From assembly GCA_024239075.1 (NCBI GenBank), contig JANBVI010000005.1, positions 1 to 64,000 of the forward strand: a stretch of DNA of 64,000 nucleotides, read 5' to 3'. Every line of letters starts with the position of its first letter. Position 1 is the first letter of the stretch. Positions 9,020 through 17,768 of this stretch are shown piece by piece. The position numbers were made by a program, and so were the translations under genes. The stretch is from Fischerella sp. CENA71. GTDB taxonomy: Bacteria; Cyanobacteriota; Cyanobacteriia; Cyanobacteriales; Nostocaceae. Under the pieces are notes generated by a model. The model worked only from the letters and a program-made list of their open reading frames with translations, searched no databases and had not been told where the DNA came from.

Positions 9020-10054
9020 TTACTTAGCTGCTTTTTCTTGAATTCTTTGTTTAGCAGCTTTGAATTGGGTAGCTAGTTGCTCGCTTTCATTGCTACTCAA
9101 GTTGTTACGAATCGCAGCAAACATTGTGCTTTCTTCTTGACGAATATGATCGCCAACAACATCCATTAGCTGTCTAATTTGATCTTTAAATTGAGAAGAA
9201 GAGGGATCAATAGCTTTGATTTGCTCTAATCTCCGCTTCATATCTGCTTGCTCATCATACAATTCTTGAGTATCGCTTGCACCGTAGAATGAACGTACTC
9301 TTGGGTAGACTACTTCTTCTTCAGCTTCAGCATGAGCGCTCAAATCTTTGTAAATTTGACCAAAGTATTCTTGAATCTTTTGGGGATCGTTGCTTGCTAA
9401 TAGTTCAGTGAACAAAGTATTGACTTTGTTGTGATCCAAGCGAATGACATCTTGGACATTCATGTCCTTTTTATCACTACCTTGGGTAACAGCACTACCA
9501 ACAACACCACTTAATGCAGCCATCGCATCTTGTACGCGTCCCCAAATACCTTGGTCTGCATCTTGTCCGGTAAGTTCACGGACACCCAAGATTTCTAAAA
9601 TACCCTTGAGTTGTTCTTGGTGAGCGCGGTTTTCAAAGTTAACAGTATTTAAAGGCCCAATGGCCATCATCACATCCGCACCAACTTTTTGTGCTGCTTT
9701 GTGAATTGTCAAGCCGGACATTACTTGTTGATGCTTTAATAATTCATGCTGAAATACTTTTTCATACAAGCTTAATTCAGAGCCTTGCATCAATTGCCGA
9801 ACTTTACTAACCATTTCTGTAACAGTGTTTTCTGGTTCGGCTTGAATACCATATTGGACATTAACTGTTTCCAGAACACCCTTGTTTTTGCGATCATCTT
9901 CAATCATTTTGCGAATGCGATCGCGAATTTCATTATCAGTAATTTCGTTCAAAAACTGTTCTTCATTTTGGATGAGCAATTCTTGAATTACTTTCATATC
10001 TGCCAATTTTGCAGCAATAGCAGAACGTTTAGTGTCATCTAAAGTGACAACCAT
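9020..10054 (-). CDS. hemerythrin (HHE) domain protein
   Basis: A 344-residue soluble protein. Residues 1-190 are helical and contain a probable four-helix, ferritin-like segment (KVFQHELLKHQQVMSGL...AHQEQLKGILEILG). Residues about 203-310 form a hemerythrin-type cation-binding domain with H208 (RLDHNK), H241-E245 (HAEAEEE) and H303-E307 (HIRQEE). Where most HHE domains have another His (usually EEH), this one has DEQAD, so one usual iron ligand appears to be Gln. It may bind a di-iron or mononuclear centre and respond to oxygen, NO or oxidative stress; that is family inference. GAGGAG before the ATG is a strong ribosome binding site. It is divergent from the DUF2993 gene across 265 bases. 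Confidence 0.85.
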   Translation of the reverse strand: MVVTLDDTKRSAIAAKLADMKVIQELLIQNEEQFLNEITDNEIRDRIRKMIEDDRKNKGVLETVNVQYGIQAEPENTVTEMVSKVRQLMQGSELSLYEKVFQHELLKHQQVMSGLTIHKAAQKVGADVMMAIGPLNTVNFENRAHQEQLKGILEILGVRELTGQDADQGIWGRVQDAMAALSGVVGSAVTQGSDKKDMNVQDVIRLDHNKVNTLFTELLASNDPQKIQEYFGQIYKDLSAHAEAEEEVVYPRVRSFYGASDTQELYDEQADMKRRLEQIKAIDPSSSQFKDQIRQLMDVVGDHIRQEESTMFAAIRNNLSSNESEQLATQFKAAKQRIQEKAAK

Positions 10055-10319
10055 GTTGTATTCTCCTCTAAAAATTTTGTTCTCTTTACTTTTCTCAGGT
10101 TACATAACAGTTTTGGAGACTACCATCTTTCTTTTGAACGATAACCCCAAAACCAAGGAAATAAAAATTTCATTTTTAGGATAATTTTAAAATTTAAGAC
10201 ACATTTATACTTTGAGATAGATTACTCATAAAATTACACCTCCATCGCCAGATAGATAAAATTTACTTCCCACTTTTCTAGATTGACTCAAGGATAGTTG
10301 AAGTGGAGATTGATTCGTA

Positions 10320-11060
10320 ATGTCTGAAAACCCTGGACTAGGAGAACAGGCGCTAAATAAAGCCGTAGAAATGGGTTTATCTAGCCAGTTAGATGAAGTT
10401 GAAAATCTGGATGTAAATGTCAAAACTGAACCACTCAATCTAGTCCAAGGACAGGTAGAAGCAGTCTCTATTGAAGGCGAAGGTTTGGTAATGCAGCAAC
10501 AACTCCGCATGGAGAAAATAAAAATGGAAATTAGTAGCGTTGCTATTAATCCTCTGAGTGCTGCTTTCGGCAAAATTGAACTCACTAAACCAACACAAGG
10601 TCAGGCTTTGGTGATTTTAACTGAAGAGGATATTAACCGTGCCTTTAATTCTGAATATATCCGCTCTCAAATCCAAAGTCAGAAAATTCACGTTGATGGG
10701 CAATTAGTAACAGTTGTGCCACGCAATGTTGAATTTCACCTACCTGGTGATGGGAAATTAGCACTCAATGCGACTTTATTTTTAAGAGAAAGTAATGAAA
10801 ATCATAACATAGCCTTTTCGGCAATCCCCCGTGTGAGTGAAAACGGAGAAACGATAAATTTAGACAATGTTGAATATGGCGATCATCAGGAAATCTCACT
10901 GGAACTGACAAAAGCTTTAGTGAATGCAACTAGCCAAATTTTGAATTTGAAAAACTTTGATTTAGAGGGAATAAATCTAAAAATTAAAAGATTAGAAGTG
11001 GAAGTAGGTAAACTCATCCTTAAAGCAGAAGCAGAAGTTGAACAAATCCCTTCAGCATAA
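10320..11060 (+). CDS. DUF2993 (LmeA-like) protein
   Basis: A 246-residue protein matching the DUF2993 pattern, with an amphipathic N-terminus, VEAVSIEGEGLVMQQQLRMEKI and the ITEEDINRAFNSEYI-like segment VILTEEDINRAFNSEYI. Family members related to mycobacterial LmeA bind phospholipids. Unlike LmeA, no clear secretion signal is visible here. GGAG at 10305-10308 is the ribosome binding site. It is followed by the DUF2231 gene on the same strand 107 bases later and is divergent from the HHE gene. Confidence 0.8.
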   Translation: MSENPGLGEQALNKAVEMGLSSQLDEVENLDVNVKTEPLNLVQGQVEAVSIEGEGLVMQQQLRMEKIKMEISSVAINPLSAAFGKIELTKPTQGQALVILTEEDINRAFNSEYIRSQIQSQKIHVDGQLVTVVPRNVEFHLPGDGKLALNATLFLRESNENHNIAFSAIPRVSENGETINLDNVEYGDHQEISLELTKALVNATSQILNLKNFDLEGINLKIKRLEVEVGKLILKAEAEVEQIPSA

Positions 11061-11167
11061 AGTTACAAAAAAGCTAACAGGCAATAGGGAAATATTAACA
11101 GAGGATTAATAATTCTTTGTTACCCGTTTTCTGTTCCCTCTGAATTCAATTCTTAAAAGGTGAAACT

Positions 11168-11710
11168 ATGGATACTCAAGAAAGAAGCTCTACACCCTAT
11201 CCCAATATTCCAGCATTTTTAGAAAGTGACGATAGAGAATTTCGTGATACTGGTGTACCTAGTACGGTGTCAGTTGCAGGTCATCCCATCCATCCGATTC
11301 TTGTGCAATTCCCCATTGCTTTTCTTGTAGGAGCTTTGTTAACTGATGCGGTTTTCTGGTTCACAAATGATAGTTTTTGGGCGAGGGGTTCTTTTTGGTT
11401 AATCACTGCTGGCTTGGTGGGTGGTGTTGCAGCAGCCATAACAGGACTTTTGGATTTTTTGAGAATAGGACGAGTCCGCAAGCGTACTGCTGGTTGGGCG
11501 CACTTAATTTTGAATGTAAGTGCTTTGGTGCTGACGATTATCAACCTAGTATTACGTTGGAATAATCCAATATCGGCTGTACTACCTTGGGGACTTGTAA
11601 TCTCAGTAGTTGTAGCTACACTTCTTGGTGTTTCCGGTTGGTACGGTGGTGAATTAGTCTACCGACACAAAATCTCTGTTATTGGTAACGGTAATCCAGA
11701 ACAACCATAA
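11168..11710 (+). CDS. DUF2231 membrane protein
   Basis: A 180-residue integral membrane protein with about four helices. The family hallmark is the stretch GHPIHPILVQFPIAFLVGAL before the first helix. Later helices include FWLITAGLVGGVAAAITGLL and VISVVVATLLGVSGWYGGEL. Function is unknown; relatives are often near heme- or redox-linked genes. The ribosome binding site AAAAGGTGA precedes the ATG. A composite repeat begins directly after the stop. Confidence 0.85.
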   Translation: MDTQERSSTPYPNIPAFLESDDREFRDTGVPSTVSVAGHPIHPILVQFPIAFLVGALLTDAVFWFTNDSFWARGSFWLITAGLVGGVAAAITGLLDFLRIGRVRKRTAGWAHLILNVSALVLTIINLVLRWNNPISAVLPWGLVISVVVATLLGVSGWYGGELVYRHKISVIGNGNPEQP

Positions 11711-11711
11711 T

Positions 11712-11818
11712 AAGGGGACGCGGAGACACGGGGACACGGGAGAATATTTTTGATAGATTCTCCCTTGTCTCTAACTCACCGCGTCACCGCGTCTGTTCCC
11801 GATCCTCAATCCCCAATA
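11712..11818. repeat. composite G-rich/C-rich dispersed repeat
   Basis: A G-rich arm (GGGGACGCGGAGACACGGGG) is followed by the core GGGAGAAT-N11-ATTCTCCC (11738-11764) and a C-rich arm with CGCGTC and CCCAATCCCC blocks. The core is the reverse complement of the one at 19849-20041. The repeat separates the DUF2231 gene from the broken DUF2809 gene. Confidence 0.75.
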
Positions 11819-11830
11819 TTAGAGAAAAAC

Positions 11831-12211
11831 GTGTCAAAAAAAACACAAAGCTTTGATATAGCAGTTTCTTTGCTCATCGTTACAGTGATGGGCTTTTTAT
11901 TTAAATACTATAATGGTTTTGCTCATAAATAGTTCAATGATTATGGTGCTGCTGTTTTCTACGAAATATTTTGGTGCTTGTTTGCTTTTCTATTTTTCCG
12001 TAGCCCAAAAGCCATTATCCAAATTTCTTTATGGGTCTTTATTATTACCTGTATATTAGAATTACTACAACTGTGGCATCCTCCCTTATTAGAACAAATC
12101 CGTGCTACTTTAATAGGTAAATTATTGCTTGGTACAACCTTTGTTTGGTGGGATTTTCCTCATTATGCGATCGCCTGTATTCTAGGATGGTTGTGGTTGC
12201 AACTATTATAA
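11831..12211 (+). pseudogene. DUF2809 membrane protein gene broken by one in-frame TAG
   Basis: From GTG 11831 a frame runs to 12211 and is interrupted only by TAG at 11930-11932; the frame is otherwise continuous across the stop. Before it: LLIVTVMGFLFKYYNGFAHK. After it: FNDYGAAVFYEIFWCLFAFL, then ELLQLWHPPLLEQIRATLIG, LLGTTFVWWDFPHYAIAC and ILGWLW, the hallmarks of DUF2809. Homologs commonly have an aromatic residue, often Trp, before the FNDYG-like segment, so a single TGG-to-TAG change would explain the stop. The rest is undamaged, so the lesion is recent, a sequencing error, or read through. A TTG at 11978 could restart a 77-residue fragment. Confidence 0.75.
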
Positions 12212-12221
12212 ATAAAAGGTT

Positions 12222-12449
12222 ATGCAAATAAAAGTCAAAGTTAAACCAAACTCAAAATTTAAAAATATACAAGAAATTAGCGATGGCAGTCTAAATATAC
12301 ATTTAAAATCCCCTCCTATTGATGGTAAAGCAAACGAAGAATTAATCAAAATTTTGTCTGAAAAATTTGATGTTGCCAAATCCAAAATTAGAATTAAGTC
12401 TGGTATGTCATCAAGACAAAAGCTCATTGAGATAGACACAGATTTGTAG
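12222..12449 (+). CDS. DUF167 (YggU-family) protein
   Basis: A 75-residue protein with the family pattern [13 protein letters not shown] near the start, [19 protein letters not shown] in the middle and [15 protein letters not shown] near the end. This is the normal length for DUF167. Structures of the family show a small alpha/beta fold; function is unknown. It starts 10 bases after the broken DUF2809 gene, so the two were probably co-transcribed. Confidence 0.85.
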   Translation: MQIKVKVKPNSKFKNIQEISDGSLNIHLKSPPIDGKANEELIKILSEKFDVAKSKIRIKSGMSSRQKLIEIDTDL

Positions 12450-12626
12450 AGTATAAAAACGTTGAAATAAGATTAAGTAAGAATAGCAATTATTGCAAAA
12501 CTTGAAGGGCAAGGCAGGTATAATTCACTAATCAACTTATCAGTCGGTAATGCCTAGCATAATCTATATATACCCGCTATCACAGAGCGATCGCATTCCT
12601 GCAACAACAAGTGAAGTACTCTTCAT

Positions 12627-12669
12627 AAAAAATTAACTCGTTTTCAGGCATGAACTTAGAAAACGAGTT
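12627..12669 (-). terminator. intrinsic terminator for the minus-strand GST gene
   Basis: AACTCGTTTTC pairs perfectly with GAAAACGAGTT (11 base pairs, 13-base loop, 12635-12669). On the minus strand the stem is followed by AATTTTTT, giving a proper U-tract 25 bases after the GST stop. Confidence 0.8.
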
Positions 12670-12693
12670 GGTAGATGCAAACTATAGTAAAAA

Positions 12694-13314
12694 TCAATGC
12701 TGTAGTTCTTCTTTTATTGAGATATATCTTGGTTGGCTTTTTACTCTTTCAATCCATGCTTGGATAGCAGGAAATTGTTGCAAATCATATCCACCTTCAT
12801 CAGCAACATGGGTGTAAGCAAATAAGGCAATATCTGCGATTGTATAACGTTCGCCAACAAAAAAATTATGACTCTGTAAATGATTTTCCATCACCTTTAA
12901 AGCTCTATAACCAGATTCACGTCTTCCCTCTATGGCTTCCTTATATTCTTCTGCCTTACCTAGTACAGAAATCCAAAATCTCAAGGGCGCAATAAAAGGC
13001 TTAAGGCTGAACTCTTCAAAAAACAACCATTGCATTACTTGCGCTCGTAAAAAGCGGTCATAAGGTAAAAATTCTGTACCTTCGCTCAAATAAACTAATA
13101 TGGCATTTGATTCTGCCAAATATTTACCTGGTTTAATCTCCAATACTGGTATTTTCCCATTCGGATTTTTGCTTAGAAACTCTGGTGTTCGAGTCTCATC
13201 TTTCAAGATATTCACCTCTACCCTCTCAAATGGCATACCAATTTGTGATAACAAAAGACGTATCTTGTAGCCATTACCTGAAGGTAAAAAATCGTACAAT
13301 CTTAGCGTTTCCAT
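12694..13314 (-). CDS. glutathione S-transferase family protein
   Basis: A 206-residue, two-domain GST. The N-terminal thioredoxin-like domain has LYDFLPSGNGYKIRLLLSQ, NPNGKIPVLEI (cis-Pro loop) and LAESNAILVYL (glutathione gamma-Glu contact). The helical C-terminal domain has YTIADIALFAYTHVADEGG, the usual N-capping box region. Likely cytosolic, conjugating electrophiles or peroxides to glutathione; the substrate is unknown. It is monocistronic with its own terminator. Confidence 0.9.
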   Translation of the reverse strand: METLRLYDFLPSGNGYKIRLLLSQIGMPFERVEVNILKDETRTPEFLSKNPNGKIPVLEIKPGKYLAESNAILVYLSEGTEFLPYDRFLRAQVMQWLFFEEFSLKPFIAPLRFWISVLGKAEEYKEAIEGRRESGYRALKVMENHLQSHNFFVGERYTIADIALFAYTHVADEGGYDLQQFPAIQAWIERVKSQPRYISIKEELQH

Positions 13315-13517
13315 GCCAATATATTGCGAGATGAAGGTTTTGATTAATTATCATGCAGTAAAATACAATCATATTTCAAAAATACTTATAAACAGAAGAA
13401 ATTTTTTATAAATTATGCAATTGCGGACGAAATAAATTCTCTGGAAAATAAATTTTATTCAGGTATTATTTTTATCATTAAAATGTTTAATTTGAGTTAG
13501 TTGCCAAGGATCAAACA

Positions 13518-14192
13518 ATGTGTGGAAGATTTACTTTAAGCGTATTTCCAGAAGTTTTAAGCCAAGTTTTTGAGGTCGAAAAGATTCCCGATATCAAGCC
13601 GCAATATAACATTGCACCTACGCAAATGGTCTTGGTGATTTTGTATAATTCTGAAAATCATAAACGTGAAATTCAGCAATTACGTTGGGGCTTAATACCT
13701 TCATGGGCCAAAGATCAAAGCATGGGAGCAAAACTCATTAATGCGAGGGCTGAAACTGTCGCCGAAAAACCAGCATTTCGTCGCGCTTTCAAATACCAAC
13801 GTTGTTTAGTAGTAGCAGATGGCTTTTACGAATGGCGAAAACAAGAGGGAAAAAGTCAGCCATATTATTTTCATCTGTTGAATGGAAAACCCTTTGCTTT
13901 TGCAGGGCTGTGGGAGGAATGGCAATCACCAGAACAAGAACAGATAAAATCTTGTACAATTTTGACAACCCAAGCTAATGAATTACTGCAACAGGTTCAT
14001 AATCGTATGCCAGTAATTCTCCCACAAGAAAATTATGATTTATGGCTAGATCCTCAAGTTCATGACGGAGAATTACTACAGCCGCTACTACACCCCTATC
14101 CTTCCAAGACAATGACTAGCTATCCTGTGACAACCTTGGTGAACAGCCCCAAAAATAATAGCCCTGAGTGCATTACCCCGTTAGCATCGTAA
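13518..14192 (+). CDS. SRAP (YedK/HMCES) abasic-site shielding protein
   Basis: A 224-residue SRAP domain protein. Cys2 (MCGRF) becomes the N-terminus after Met removal and forms a thiazolidine crosslink to abasic sites in single-stranded DNA. The other active-site residues are visible: Asn75 (INARAET), Glu105 (FYEW) and His161 (HNRMPVIL). These positions match E. coli YedK closely. The protein protects stalled forks at abasic sites. AAGGAT precedes the ATG. It lies upstream of ycf3 with 78 bases between, probably a separate function. Confidence 0.93.
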   Translation: MCGRFTLSVFPEVLSQVFEVEKIPDIKPQYNIAPTQMVLVILYNSENHKREIQQLRWGLIPSWAKDQSMGAKLINARAETVAEKPAFRRAFKYQRCLVVADGFYEWRKQEGKSQPYYFHLLNGKPFAFAGLWEEWQSPEQEQIKSCTILTTQANELLQQVHNRMPVILPQENYDLWLDPQVHDGELLQPLLHPYPSKTMTSYPVTTLVNSPKNNSPECITPLAS

Positions 14193-14270
14193 GGAGCATT
14201 CGTAAATCAGTTAAATTAGCTAATAGTTAAAAAATTCCTGCCAGTAGCCCAACATCAATAGAGGCGTCAT

Positions 14271-14792
14271 ATGCCAAGAACCCAGAAAAACGATAATTTT
14301 ATTGATAAATCCTTTACAGTGATGGCAGACCTAATCCTGAAGATTCTGCCGGCGAACAAAAGAGCAAAAGAAGCATTTGTTTATTACCGAGACGGGATGT
14401 CGGCGCAATCAGAAGGAGAATACGCCGAAGCTCTAGACAACTATAAGCAAGCTTTAGAACTAGAAGATGATTCCCTCGATCGCGGTTACATACTTTACAA
14501 CATGGGATTAATCCATGCTAGTAACGGCGAACACCAAACAGCTTTAGAGTTATATCACCAAGCACTAGAGTACAATCCCCGCTTACCTCAAGCCTTAAAT
14601 AACATCGCTGTCATTTATCACTATTTAGGTGAAAAAGCCAAAGAAGCAGGAGATGAAGATGGTGGTGAAGCACTATTTGACAAAGCTGCTGACTATTGGG
14701 TGAGAGCCATTCGCCTTGCTCCCAACAACTACATCGAAGCTCAAAACTGGCTGAAAACCACAGGTAGAATGCAAATTGATGTATTCTTTTAA
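14271..14792 (+). CDS. ycf3: photosystem I assembly protein Ycf3
   Basis: A 173-residue TPR protein, the usual length for Ycf3. The start [20 protein letters not shown] and end GRMQIDVFF are characteristic. Three TPR units are visible: [40 protein letters not shown] and [20 protein letters not shown]. Ycf3 is a thylakoid-associated chaperone needed for assembling the PsaA/PsaB core. It is one of five PSI-related genes in this window. Confidence 0.96.
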   Translation: MPRTQKNDNFIDKSFTVMADLILKILPANKRAKEAFVYYRDGMSAQSEGEYAEALDNYKQALELEDDSLDRGYILYNMGLIHASNGEHQTALELYHQALEYNPRLPQALNNIAVIYHYLGEKAKEAGDEDGGEALFDKAADYWVRAIRLAPNNYIEAQNWLKTTGRMQIDVFF

Positions 14793-14905
14793 GTCATTAG
14801 TCATTAGTCATTAGTCCTTTGTCCTGTGTCATTAGTAAAAAATAGATGACTCATGACCAATAACCAATGACCAATGACCAATGACCATTAACCAATGATC
14901 AAATT
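14793..14905. repeat. heptamer repeats in inverted arrangement
   Basis: Three GTCATTA units are followed about 40 bases later by several CAATGAC units, their near reverse complement, with an AT spacer between. The transcript between ycf3 and gatC could fold into a long imperfect hairpin. Confidence 0.75.
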
Positions 14906-14907
14906 TT

Positions 14908-15198
14908 ATGCTCGATCGCGAACAAGTCCATAAAGTAGCTCATCTTGCTCGTTTAGAATTGACACCAGAAGAGGAAGAACAATTCACTACTCAACTGGCT
15001 AGTATTCTGGACTATTTTGAGCAGCTCAGTGAATTAGATGTTAGTGACGTACCACCCACAACACGGGCTATTGATGTCAGTAATGTGACACGTGCCGACG
15101 ATCTTCAACCATATAGCGATCGCGAAGCGATTCTGCAAAGTGCGCCAGAACAAGAAGGCGAATTTTTCAAAGTGCCAAAAATTCTGAATGAGGAATAA
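14908..15198 (+). CDS. gatC: Asp-tRNA(Asn)/Glu-tRNA(Gln) amidotransferase subunit C
   Basis: A 96-residue protein, standard for GatC. Hallmarks are [20 protein letters not shown] near the N-terminus, [19 protein letters not shown] in the middle and the end [11 protein letters not shown]. GatC holds the GatA amidase and GatB kinase together in the complex that converts misacylated Glu-tRNA(Gln). gatA and gatB are not in this window, as is common in cyanobacteria. The upstream heptamer repeats leave no clear ribosome binding site. Confidence 0.95.
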   Translation: MLDREQVHKVAHLARLELTPEEEEQFTTQLASILDYFEQLSELDVSDVPPTTRAIDVSNVTRADDLQPYSDREAILQSAPEQEGEFFKVPKILNEE

Positions 15199-15256
15199 GT
15201 TAGTAGGGGCGAATGGCCACGCCCCTATCCACTAACATCATCAAAGGAGGATAATT

Positions 15257-16228
15257 ATGGGTTTGGGAATTCTCAATGATGGTAAGTGGCTATCTGAACG
15301 GGAACAGGAAGACTCAGCAGGTAAATTTATCCGTCCTTCTACCACTTTCCGCAACAAAATTACCGCCGATGGTTCTAGTGGGTTTCAGGCTGAAGCAAGG
15401 CGTTATCATTTGTATATTTCCTGGGCTTGTCCTTGGGCGTGTCGCACTGCTATCATGCGCCAACTGAAAGGACTCCAAGATATTGTTGGAATGTCTGTGG
15501 TTGCTCCCGAAATTCACGATAACGGTTGGGAATTTGCAGATGAACCAGGTTGTATTCCTGATACTGTCAACGGTGCTAATTATCTTTGGCAAATTTATCT
15601 CAAAGCTGATCCCAACTATAGCGGACGTGTCACAGTTCCCGTATTGTGGGACTCACAAACTAATACAATTGTCAATAACGAATCCCGCGAAATTCTGCGG
15701 ATGTTTGACACTGAGTTTAATCATCTTGCTCAGGACAATGTAAATTTTTATCCAGAAAATTTACAAAAGGTTATTGACAAAACAATAGATGCTATTTACC
15801 AACCGATTAATAATGGCGTGTATCGGGCCGGATTTGCAACTAAGCAAGCAGCCTATGATGAAGCGGTAACAGAATTATTTGGCGCTCTTGATCATTGGGA
15901 AAAAGTTTTAGGAGAGCAACGTTATTTGTGTGGGGATCAAATTACTGAAGCAGACTGGTGTATGTTCACAACTTTGTTTCGCTTTGACCCAGTCTATTAT
16001 GTGCATTTCAAATGCAACTTACGCCGGATTGTAGATTATCCTCACTTGTGGAATTATCTCAAAGACTTGTACCAACAGCCAGGGGTACAACAGACTTGTA
16101 ACTTAGACCACATTAAGCGACATTATTACCGGAGTCATCCCAAAGTCAACCCGACTCGCATCGTTCCTAAAGGGCCATTGATTGATTTTGATGCTCCCCA
16201 TAATCGCGATCGCATGTTCGCAAAATAA
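15257..16228 (+). CDS. glutathionyl-hydroquinone reductase (Xi-class GST, YqjG/ECM4-like)
   Basis: A 323-residue protein, the usual size for YqjG/ECM4. The catalytic motif is CPWAC with Cys58 after YHLYISWA. VPVLWDSQTNTIVNNESREI carries the cis-Pro and glutathione-binding segments. The C-terminal domain has EQRYLCGDQITEADWCMFTT and RFDPVYYVHFKCNLRRI, typical of the Xi class. It reduces glutathionyl-hydroquinones, releasing glutathione. AAAGGAGG is a perfect ribosome binding site. A second GST-family gene is nearby at 12694-13314 but is not in the same operon. Confidence 0.9.
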   Translation: MGLGILNDGKWLSEREQEDSAGKFIRPSTTFRNKITADGSSGFQAEARRYHLYISWACPWACRTAIMRQLKGLQDIVGMSVVAPEIHDNGWEFADEPGCIPDTVNGANYLWQIYLKADPNYSGRVTVPVLWDSQTNTIVNNESREILRMFDTEFNHLAQDNVNFYPENLQKVIDKTIDAIYQPINNGVYRAGFATKQAAYDEAVTELFGALDHWEKVLGEQRYLCGDQITEADWCMFTTLFRFDPVYYVHFKCNLRRIVDYPHLWNYLKDLYQQPGVQQTCNLDHIKRHYYRSHPKVNPTRIVPKGPLIDFDAPHNRDRMFAK

Positions 16229-16329
16229 TCTAAATATTCACGCCTTTGCTGCTAATCCCCAATTCAAAACTCTACCAACAAGCACTGACTTATGGAGTAG
16301 ACTAATCTCAAGGTGTGAGGAAGGGGAAG

Positions 16330-17484
16330 ATGGCTAATCCACGATCAGGGGCTAAATTGCTTGCTTTAGCTTTCATTGGTGTATGTTTTTGTGTCGGAAT
16401 TAGTATTGGATTGGGTATTCGTTCTAAGCGATCGCAAGCCACAGATACAAACAACTTACCCAATGAATTTGTCCCTGATCCGAACTCACCCCCCTTCATA
16501 AAAGAGCCTAGCTATACAGATACTATTACCATTCAAGCAGTTGGGGATGTTATTCCTGGTACGAATTTTCCTAACAACAGATTGCCACGCGATCGCAACC
16601 AATTAATCCCAAAGTCGGTAAGAACACACTTAAAAAAAGCTGACATCTTGTTCGGTAACTTTGAAACCAGCTTAACCAACTATTCATACACTACCAAAGA
16701 CATCAGTCGTGGACAAATGTTCGCGTTTCGCTCTCCACCTTCCTATGCACAGATGTTTGCTGATGTCGGCTTTGATGTATTAAATATTGCTAACAATCAT
16801 GCTATGGATTTTGGTTTAGTGGGGTTTGCAGATACGATTAAGAATCTCTCTGCTGTTGGAATTAAAACACTAGGCCATAAAAATCAAATACTTTTACTGC
16901 AAGCTAAAAATATTTCAGTTGCAATGATTGGGTTTGCACCCTATAAACGTTATAATTCCATTCACGATTTCAAAACAGCGAAAAAACTGATACAAGAAGC
17001 TAAAAAACGTGCAGATGTGGTGATTGTATCAATGCACGCCGGAGCAGAAGGAACAAAAGCATTACGAGTGAAAAATCAGACAGAGATTTTCTATGGAGAA
17101 AATCGAGGGAACGCGGTAAAGTTTGCTCGTACAATGATTGATGCAGGAGCAGATTTAGTTCTTGGTCATGGTCCCCATGTTCCCAGAGCCATGGAGATTT
17201 ATAAAAAAAAATTGATTGCTTACTCTTTAGGAAATTTTTTAGGATACCGCACTTTATCTACTAAAAACGAGACGGGCTACTCAATGATTTTAGAAGTAAA
17301 GTTAAATTCCCAAGGGGATTTAGTGGGAGGTAAAATTATTCCTGTGCATATGAATCGTCAGGGAATCCCCTATATTGATAAGCAATTGCGAACTGTAAAA
17401 CTTGTTCGTTATATGACTACCAATGATTTTCCTGATACACCAGTTAAGATTAATAAAAAAGGAGAAATCACAGTTATAAATTAA
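16330..17484 (+). CDS. CapA-family metallophosphatase-like protein
   Basis: About 384 residues with an N-terminal signal anchor (LLALAFIGVCFCVGISIGLG) and an extracytoplasmic PGA_cap domain. Domain signatures are IQAVGDVIPGTNF, ILFGNFETSLTN, NIANNHAMDFG, VSMHAGAEGT, ADLVLGHGPHVPRAMEIY and IAYSLGNFLGY, with the Asp, Asn and His residues expected for a two-metal site. Relatives take part in poly-gamma-glutamate or surface polymer synthesis, but most family members have unknown substrates. The ATG at 16330 follows GGAAGGGGAAG, so I prefer it over GTG at 16315. Confidence 0.85.
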   Translation: MANPRSGAKLLALAFIGVCFCVGISIGLGIRSKRSQATDTNNLPNEFVPDPNSPPFIKEPSYTDTITIQAVGDVIPGTNFPNNRLPRDRNQLIPKSVRTHLKKADILFGNFETSLTNYSYTTKDISRGQMFAFRSPPSYAQMFADVGFDVLNIANNHAMDFGLVGFADTIKNLSAVGIKTLGHKNQILLLQAKNISVAMIGFAPYKRYNSIHDFKTAKKLIQEAKKRADVVIVSMHAGAEGTKALRVKNQTEIFYGENRGNAVKFARTMIDAGADLVLGHGPHVPRAMEIYKKKLIAYSLGNFLGYRTLSTKNETGYSMILEVKLNSQGDLVGGKIIPVHMNRQGIPYIDKQLRTVKLVRYMTTNDFPDTPVKINKKGEITVIN

Positions 17485-17558
17485 TTAGCTGTTATTACTT
17501 ATAACGTGAGTTTGAGCTTCACGAATAATATATATTAAGTGTTCAAACGGACATGATA

Positions 17559-17768
17559 TCAAGTTTCTTGATTTTCATAAATTTGAGATTCTGAATCTTC
17601 TATTACTAAGTCAATGGCTTTTCGCCATTCTTCAACCGTAAAATTATAGCCTTGTTGTTGCGCTATTTGTACAAAAACTTCTAGGTTCGATGCCGAGTTT
17701 AGAAGTTCTCTCAAATTAGGATTAGTTTGAGCATTTTTAAATAGTCTAATGACTTCTTGTTTTGACAT
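17559..17768 (-). CDS. Nif11-type leader/precursor peptide
   Basis: A 69-residue peptide with the Nif11 pattern: MSKQEVIRLFKNAQTNPNLR, then a hydrophobic helix VFVQIAQQQGYNFTVEEW. The family includes leader peptides of ribosomal natural products and unmodified proteins of unknown role. The C-terminal tail DSESQIYENQET has no Cys, no Ser/Thr-rich core and no GG or GA cleavage site, so it does not look like a typical modified peptide. No maturase, protease or transporter gene is adjacent. An ATG 9 bases upstream (17777) is an alternative start; neither has a clear ribosome binding site. Confidence 0.7.
   Translation of the reverse strand: MSKQEVIRLFKNAQTNPNLRELLNSASNLEVFVQIAQQQGYNFTVEEWRKAIDLVIEDSESQIYENQET

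Noticed and set aside
14793-14905. Heptamer arrays considered as CRISPR
   Set aside because: Units are 7 bases with no spacers of constant length; these are short tandem repeats. No CRISPR array or cas gene was seen in the window.
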